The notes under the pieces were generated by a model. The model searched no databases, was not told the DNA's origin, and saw only the letters and a program-made list of their open reading frames with translations. A program made the translations under genes and the position numbers. DNA of 9,822 nucleotides from Verrucomicrobia bacterium UBA3214 (GTDB lineage: Bacteria > Verrucomicrobiota > Kiritimatiellia > RFP12 > UBA1067): assembly GCA_002363575.1 (NCBI GenBank), contig DEWI01000061.1:899-10720 (forward strand), read 5' to 3'. Positions 5,899 through 9,822 of this stretch are shown here, one piece after another; the first letter of the stretch is position 1, and each line of letters starts with the position of its first letter.

Positions 5899-5907
5899 TG
5901 CTATAAT
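5899..5907 (+). promoter_or_regulatory. Extended -10 promoter of the VWA gene
   Basis: TGCTATAAT is a perfect extended -10 ending 7 bases before the ATG at 5915. Transcription would start at or next to the A of the start codon, predicting a leaderless mRNA. No -35 match is visible at 17-18 bp. Confidence 0.75.
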
Positions 5908-5914
5908 ATGCGCC

Positions 5915-6943
5915 ATGAGGTTCTTTGCATATCCCGAGATGCTGCTTTTCGTGGCGCTCCTGCCCGTCGCGGCATTCGCGTGGGCGTTTATGCGGGCCAG
6001 GCGCGAGAAGGCGCTCGGGCGCATTTCGTTGAGCGTGCCGCCGTCCGGCGCGGGCGGCGTTCAGCTTGCGCTTGTCGCGCTAGGCCTGGCGCTGGTGTTT
6101 TTCGCGGCGGCGCGTCCCCGCTGGGGACGGACGACGCAGAAGACTGTTTCGCGCAGCCGCAATATCGTCGTTGCGATCGATGTGTCGCGTTCGATGCTCG
6201 CGGAGGATTTGCGCCCGAACAGGCTTGGGCGCGTCAAGGCGGATGTCGCGGATTTGATCGATTCCCTCGGGCCGGACCGCTGCGGGCTTGTCGCGTTCCG
6301 CCACAATGGCGTGGCGGTTTCCCCTCTCACGACCGACCACTCGTTTCTGCGCAGCGCGCTTGAATCGCTCTCGCCCGACTCCGCCGCGAAGGGCGAGACG
6401 GATATCGGTAGCGCGATTCGCGAGTGTTTGAACGTCCTCGATTCCGATGCCGCGGAAGACGACGACAGGCCGGCCGCCGATGGCAGCCACAATGCCATAA
6501 TCCTGATTTCTGACGGCGGCGATTTGAAAGGCGACGCTTTGAAGATGGCGGAGCTGGCAAAGCGCCGCCGCGTGCCGATTTTCACCGTCGGCATAGGCGA
6601 TCCCGTGAAAGGCGCGCCCATTCCCGCAGAGAACGGCAAGGGCTATCAAACCTACAAAGGCTCCCAGGTCATGGTGAAGCTCGAAGAAGCCACGCTGCGC
6701 AAAATAGCCGAGGCGAGCGGCGCGCGCTATGTCCCGCTCGCGACGCTGAGCACGGCGGAGACGACGCTAGGCTCGATCTACCGCAACTACCTCCGCGAAG
6801 TCGCGGCGGCCGAATTGAACGAGGAAGAGTCCAGCCTTGCAGAGCGCTACCAGTTCTTCCTCGTGCCGGGGCTTGCCATGCTGCTGGCGGCCGCCGCGCT
6901 TTCCCGCGGCAGGCCCGCCGCGCGCTCCACCCCCGGAAAGTAG
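5915..6943 (+). CDS. BatA/BatB-like von Willebrand factor A membrane protein
   Basis: This 342-residue protein has two N-terminal hydrophobic segments (about 5-25 and 50-66), a VWA domain (about 83-290) and a C-terminal hydrophobic segment (about 313-330), the BatB order. The metal-ion-dependent adhesion site is complete: DVSRS gives D89, S91 and S93, T140 lies in PLTTDHSF, and D200 in ISDGGD. IPAENGKGYQTYKG (236-249) and RKIAEASGARYVP (262-274) also resemble BatB. Bat proteins are membrane-linked and were named from Bacteroides aerotolerance; their biochemical role is poorly defined. The usual partners (MoxR ATPase, DUF58 protein, other bat genes) are not in this window. The open frame extends 13 codons upstream, but the ATG at 5915 is chosen because the extended -10 ends 7 bases before it. 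purL follows after 78 bases and may be cotranscribed. Confidence 0.88.
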   Translation: MRFFAYPEMLLFVALLPVAAFAWAFMRARREKALGRISLSVPPSGAGGVQLALVALGLALVFFAAARPRWGRTTQKTVSRSRNIVVAIDVSRSMLAEDLRPNRLGRVKADVADLIDSLGPDRCGLVAFRHNGVAVSPLTTDHSFLRSALESLSPDSAAKGETDIGSAIRECLNVLDSDAAEDDDRPAADGSHNAIILISDGGDLKGDALKMAELAKRRRVPIFTVGIGDPVKGAPIPAENGKGYQTYKGSQVMVKLEEATLRKIAEASGARYVPLATLSTAETTLGSIYRNYLREVAAAELNEEESSLAERYQFFLVPGLAMLLAAAALSRGRPAARSTPGK

Positions 6944-6973
6944 CCGCGAACACCCGGCGCCAAAGCTGTTTCC

Positions 6974-6995
6974 CATTCCCCGACCATTCCCCGAC
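6974..6995 (+). repeat. Exact 11-bp tandem duplication upstream of purL
   Basis: The word cattccccgac occurs twice back to back (6974-6984 and 6985-6995) in the 78-base gap between the VWA gene and purL, 26 bases before the purL ATG. It may be a replication-slippage duplication or a pair of protein sites; nothing distinguishes these. Confidence 0.6.
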
Positions 6996-7021
6996 AACAA
7001 TTATCAGCAAAACATCCCGCC

Positions 7022-9822
7022 ATGATACTACTGACAGGAGAAAACGCCTTTTCGCCTTTCCGTCTCGACGCTCTCAAGGACGCCATCAGGCGTATCGAGC
7101 CGGGGCTGGGACAGATCGACATCGACGCTCGCTGGGTATATGCGCTGCAAATGGCCGACGAGCCTTTTACTCTCGTCGATCTCCAGCGTGCCGCATCCCT
7201 CTTGAATGCCCAGTTCGATGAAACCGGGTTCGCCAGCGCCGAGAATTTCGGGGCGCGCGAAGGCTACGGCGACGACGAACTCCGCGACAGGCGGTACAAC
7301 GGCGGCGTGCCGGCGCGCCGCATCCCGGATTCTTCGATCTTCTACGTGACGCCGCGAAAGGGCACCATCTCCCCTTGGTCGTCAAAGGCGACGGACATCT
7401 TCCGCAACTGCTCGCTCACGGCGATAAAGCGCGTCGAGCGCGGCATCCGCTACGAAATTCGCGTTGCGCGCACCGACGCGCCCGGGCGCGCGATGGGCTT
7501 CGCGCATGATGCTCTCCCCGAGACGGCCCCGCTGCCGCCCGCCTGCCAGGCCGCGCTCTACGACAAGATGACAGAGGGCGTCTATGAGAATATCGAGGAT
7601 ATTTTCGAGCAGGGCGAGCCGCAGCGCGGCCGCGTTTTCGACGTGCTCGCGCGCGGCGTGGATGCGATACGCGAAGCGAACGAGGAGCTCGGGCTTGCGA
7701 TTTCCGATCCGGAGATGGAGTATCTGGCCAAGGCTTTCGCGACGGCCGGCCGCAACCCCACCGACACGGAACTCGTGATGTTCGGCCAGGTGAACTCCGA
7801 GCACTGCCGTCATAAAATCTTTGGCGCGAAGTTCATCATAGATGGCCGCGAAATGCCCGATTCCCTCTTCGGGATGATCAAGAATACCCATGCAAAGCGC
7901 CCGAAAGACACGCTCTCTGCATACAAGGACAACTCCGCCGTCGTCAAGGGCTTCGCTACGGATGTCTTCGCCATCGATCCGCGCACGAACAAATATTCAT
8001 TCAAGCGCGAGCAGCTCGACCAGCTTATGAAGGTGGAGACCCACAACCACCCGACAGCCATCTCCCCGTACCCGGGCGCCGCCACCGGCGTGGGCGGCGA
8101 AATCCGCGACGAGGCCGCGACGGGCACGGGCTCGCGCACGATCGCCGGCATCTGCGGCTTCATGGTCTCCGATCTCCACATCCCCGGCTTCCCGCAGCCG
8201 TGGGAACGGGTGTTCGCGGACTTCCCGTCGCGCCTCGCCACGCCTCTCCAGATCATGACCGAGGGGCCGATAGGCGGCGCGGCTTTCGGCAATGAATTCG
8301 GGCGCCCGCAGCTCTGCGGCTTCTTCAGGACCTACGAAGGCGAAATCGCCGGCGAACTCCGCGGCTACCACAAGCCGGTCATGCTCGCCGGCGGCATGGG
8401 CGTGATACGCCGCGCCAACGACTTGAAGAAAAACGTCACCGTCGGCGCGCTTATAGTGCAGATCGGCGGCCCGGCAATGAGAATCGGGCTGGGCGGCGGC
8501 GCCGCGTCGTCGATGATGACCGGCACGAATTCCGAAGCCCTGGATTTCAATTCCGTGCAGCGCGCAAACGCGGAAATGCAGCGGCGTTGCCAGGGCGTCA
8601 TCGACGCCTGCGCCTTCCTCGGCCCGAAGAACCCGATCCTATCGATCCACGATATTGGCGCGGGCGGGCTTTCCAATGGCTGCCCGGAACTCGTCGAGGC
8701 CACTGGCGGGCGCTTCAAACTCCGCGATGTCCACAATGAAGAGCGCTCGATGAGCCCGATGGAGATTTGGTGCTGCGAGGCGCAGGAGAGATATGTGCTG
8801 GCGCTCGATCCGCAGGCCGGCGAGTTTTTCGAGCGCCTCTGCGAGCGCGAGCGCTGCCCCGTCGCGTTTATCGGCATTGCAACGGGAGACGGCCGCCTCG
8901 TCCTCGAAGACGGGTATTTCAAGGATTTCCCGATCGACATGGATATCAAAGTCCTGCTTGGCAAGCCCCCGCGCATGGTTCGCGACGTCAGGCACGTCAA
9001 GCGCGAGACAAAGCCCGTCGATTTCTCCGGCGTCGGCGTGCAGGACGCCTTGACGAGAGTCTTGCATCTCCCCGCCGTAGCCGACAAGACGTTCCTCGTG
9101 ACGATCGCCGATCGCACCGTCACGGGGCGCGTCGCGCGCGACCAGATGGCTGGACGCTTCCAGCTCCCTGTCAGCGACTGCGGCGTCGCCACGATGGGCT
9201 ACACCACCTATGAAGGCCAGGCGATGGCCACCGGCGAGCGCTCGCCGGTCGCGATTCTCGATGGCCCGGCCTCCGGGCGCCTCGCCGTCGCCGAAGCCAT
9301 CACAAACATCGCCGCCGCGGATGTCGGCGATATTTCGCAGATTCGCCTTTCCGCAAACTGGATGGCGCCATGCGGAGAAGATGGCGAGGACGCGCGGCTC
9401 TACGATACCGTCGCCGCGCTCGGCCTCGATTTCTGCCCCGCGCTCGGCGTCTCAATTCCTGTCGGCAAGGACTCCTGCTCGATGCACACGGTCTGGAAGG
9501 ATTCGCAGGGCGTCGAGCGCAGGCAGTATGCGCCGCTTTCGCTGGTCGTCTCGTCGTTCGCGCCCGTCTCCGACGTCCGCAAAACGCTCACTCCGGACTT
9601 GAAGCCAGATCCCGAGGGCGAAGCGAGTTTCCTCGTCTATGTGGATGCCGGCGACGGCTCGCAGCCGCTCGGCGCCACCGCCCTCGCGCAAGTCTATGGA
9701 CAGCTCGGCGACAACCATGCCGATTCCGATCCCGCCAGGCTGAAGATGTTCTTCAACGCCACGCAGCGCATCGTTCGCAAGGGCCTCGCGCTGGCCTACC
9801 ACGATCGCTCCGATGGCGGCCT
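7022..9822 (+). CDS. purL: Phosphoribosylformylglycinamidine synthase, partial (3' end off the window)
   Basis: 933 codons are open from the ATG at 7022 to the right edge. The enzyme makes FGAM from FGAR, glutamine and ATP, the fourth step of purine synthesis in the cytosol. It is the large single-chain type: colinear with E. coli PurL (1295 aa) from the N-terminus (PRKGTISPWSSKATDI, 111-126) through QVNSEHCRHKIF (256-267), KVETHNHPTAISPYPGAATG (337-356), HKPVMLAGGMG, IGLGGGAASSM, SIHDIGAGGLSN, VGKDS and AYHDRSDGG at the edge. The C-terminal glutaminase domain lies outside the window. The motif usually read GEIRDEGATG is GEIRDEAATG here (residues 359-368). No separate purQ or purS is needed for this type. 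The ATG has neither a Shine-Dalgarno site nor a near TATAAT, so it may rely on transcription from the VWA promoter. Confidence 0.97.
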   Translation, partial: MILLTGENAFSPFRLDALKDAIRRIEPGLGQIDIDARWVYALQMADEPFTLVDLQRAASLLNAQFDETGFASAENFGAREGYGDDELRDRRYNGGVPARRIPDSSIFYVTPRKGTISPWSSKATDIFRNCSLTAIKRVERGIRYEIRVARTDAPGRAMGFAHDALPETAPLPPACQAALYDKMTEGVYENIEDIFEQGEPQRGRVFDVLARGVDAIREANEELGLAISDPEMEYLAKAFATAGRNPTDTELVMFGQVNSEHCRHKIFGAKFIIDGREMPDSLFGMIKNTHAKRPKDTLSAYKDNSAVVKGFATDVFAIDPRTNKYSFKREQLDQLMKVETHNHPTAISPYPGAATGVGGEIRDEAATGTGSRTIAGICGFMVSDLHIPGFPQPWERVFADFPSRLATPLQIMTEGPIGGAAFGNEFGRPQLCGFFRTYEGEIAGELRGYHKPVMLAGGMGVIRRANDLKKNVTVGALIVQIGGPAMRIGLGGGAASSMMTGTNSEALDFNSVQRANAEMQRRCQGVIDACAFLGPKNPILSIHDIGAGGLSNGCPELVEATGGRFKLRDVHNEERSMSPMEIWCCEAQERYVLALDPQAGEFFERLCERERCPVAFIGIATGDGRLVLEDGYFKDFPIDMDIKVLLGKPPRMVRDVRHVKRETKPVDFSGVGVQDALTRVLHLPAVADKTFLVTIADRTVTGRVARDQMAGRFQLPVSDCGVATMGYTTYEGQAMATGERSPVAILDGPASGRLAVAEAITNIAAADVGDISQIRLSANWMAPCGEDGEDARLYDTVAALGLDFCPALGVSIPVGKDSCSMHTVWKDSQGVERRQYAPLSLVVSSFAPVSDVRKTLTPDLKPDPEGEASFLVYVDAGDGSQPLGATALAQVYGQLGDNHADSDPARLKMFFNATQRIVRKGLALAYHDRSDGG

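Overview
The window is a stretch of GC-rich bacterial chromosome carrying mostly housekeeping genes. Its genes are an E. coli-type single-chain PurL, a poly(A) polymerase-type PcnB, Rpe, PgpA and a BatB-like von Willebrand protein. Together they suggest a Gram-negative-type bacterium. The PVC group (for example Kiritimatiellota or Verrucomicrobiota) is a plausible guess, but I cannot prove it from sequence alone. Recognisable Shine-Dalgarno sites are almost absent. Four genes instead carry a perfect extended -10 element (TGnTATAAT) only 7-10 bases before the start codon, which points to leaderless or nearly leaderless mRNAs.

Layout, left to right. Minus strand: a membrane-anchored TPR-like protein (1-617, running off the left edge), then pcnB (769-1971) with its promoter at 1980-1988. 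Next is an 880-base gene-free island (1972-2851). It holds a perfect 20-bp inverted repeat (2254-2303), a tandem array of twelve 22-bp units in two sequence flavours (2396-2666), a 7-bp hairpin right after the array (2663-2691) and a structured GC-rich inverted repeat (2738-2776). The minus-strand pair rpe (2852-3523) and pgpA (3588-4079, TTG start) follows. Divergent promoters lie between 4080 and 4196.

Plus strand: a GT-C-like polytopic membrane glycosyltransferase (4197-5814) split by an apparent one-base insertion near 4934-4936, a BatA/BatB-like VWA membrane protein (5915-6943), and the first 933 codons of purL (7022 to the right edge).

The genes do not form one pathway. pgpA and rpe probably share the pgpA promoter. 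purL may be read through from the VWA gene, 78 bases upstream. No phage, transposase, CRISPR, tRNA or rRNA was found. The parts not explained by ordinary genes are the repeat island and the recurring promoter/start-codon architecture.
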